Source of the DNA: a bacterium
GTDB lineage: Bacteria; Patescibacteriota; Minisyncoccia; Minisyncoccales; Minisyncoccaceae
Direction: 5' to 3'
Assembly: GCA_023229485.1 (NCBI GenBank)
Contig: JALNZJ010000059.1
Location: forward strand, 1-5,553
DNA: 5,553 nucleotides
The notes beneath the pieces were generated by a model. The model was given only the letters and a program-made list of their open reading frames with translations, was not told where the DNA came from and searched no databases. The stretch's first letter is position 1. The number at the start of each line of letters is the position of its first letter. This document shows positions 5,477 through 5,553 of the stretch, piece after piece. Position numbers and translations under genes: made by a program.

Positions 5477-5553
5477 ATGGAGGAATTTAATCAATTTTTA
5501 ATGAATAAGGCATTATTATCTAGTGTTTTGGCTTGGTTTATGGCACAAACAAC
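5477..5553 (+). CDS. Divergent PAP2 / DUF212 family membrane protein, N-terminal fragment (3' truncated by window)
   Basis: Only 25 codons and part of a 26th are visible. The translation from ATG 5477 is MEEFNQFL followed by MNKALLSSVLAWFMAQTT. The NKALLSSVLAWFMAQ stretch resembles the first membrane helix of DUF212 (divergent PAP2, B. subtilis YuiD) proteins, where a short N-terminal tail, a hydrophobic helix with small residues and an A-Q pair followed by Lys are usual. The start lies one base after the truB stop, matching the spacing between the two preceding genes. A second in-frame ATG at 5501 would begin at MNKALL and is also possible. The family's function in bacteria is not established. 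The call rests on a short segment. Confidence 0.6.
   Translation, partial: MEEFNQFLMNKALLSSVLAWFMAQT

Noticed and set aside
5479..5501. GGAGG at 5479-5483 as a ribosome binding site for an ATG at 5501
   Set aside because: The spacing of 17 nt is too long for a normal Shine-Dalgarno interaction, and the bases are explained as codons ATG GAG GAA of the start at 5477.
1..5553. UGA recoded as an amino acid, as in some small-genome bacteria
   Set aside because: The complete genes end in TAA or TAG and none uses TGA as a stop, but no conserved frame contains an in-frame TGA either; with eight genes in AT-rich DNA this is not evidence for recoding.
1..5553. CRISPR array, tRNA gene, insertion sequence or phage attachment site
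   Set aside because: No spaced direct repeats, cloverleaf-like segment, transposase or terminal inverted repeats are visible; nearly all bases are taken up by genes.

Overview
The window is strongly AT-rich, densely packed bacterial DNA read with the standard code; no in-frame TGA is needed anywhere. The set of proteins suggests a small-genome bacterium of the Patescibacteria/CPR kind: a TruB with no room for a PUA domain, a membrane-anchored FKBP, a SIMPL protein, an exported NagZ-like GH3 enzyme and a DUF212 (divergent PAP2) protein. This placement is inference from gene content and style; no rRNA or ribosomal protein is present to prove it. None of the eight visible gene starts has a clear Shine-Dalgarno sequence.

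Layout. Positions 1-687 (+) hold the 3' end of typA (BipA translational GTPase). A perfect 13-bp hairpin at 701-730, with A/T tracts on both sides, separates it from a convergent leftward pair: a short beta-carbonic-anhydrase-like protein (735-1154, -) and an exported NagZ-type beta-N-acetylhexosaminidase (1218-2363, -). A 46-bp AT-rich divergent spacer (2364-2409) then leads to a rightward cluster ending in a clear terminator at 4525-4552: a desulfoferrodoxin-type superoxide reductase fused in frame to a Trbp111/MetG-C type tRNA-binding OB fold (2410-3129), a membrane-anchored SIMPL/DUF541 protein (3136-3978) and a membrane-anchored FKBP peptidyl-prolyl isomerase (3990-4490). A second rightward unit starts behind a candidate promoter at 4561-4589: a YggU/DUF167 protein (4605-4826), truB (4828-5475) and the first codons of a DUF212 membrane protein (5477 to the window end). 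The genes of this unit are separated by single nucleotides.

How the genes may work together. typA and truB are translation and RNA-modification housekeeping genes. The GH3 enzyme probably acts on cell-wall material outside the membrane. The 2410-4490 cluster combines superoxide removal in the cytoplasm with two membrane-anchored proteins predicted to act outside. E. coli YggE, also a SIMPL protein, has been linked to lowered reactive oxygen, so an oxidative or envelope stress role is a reasonable but unproven reading.

The most unusual item is the superoxide reductase-tRNA-binding fusion. All iron ligands of the reductase are present and the OB-fold domain looks complete, so it appears to be a working two-part protein and not a relic. 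Its two halves meet at an A7 run, where loss of a single A would produce an immediate stop and a reductase-only product.
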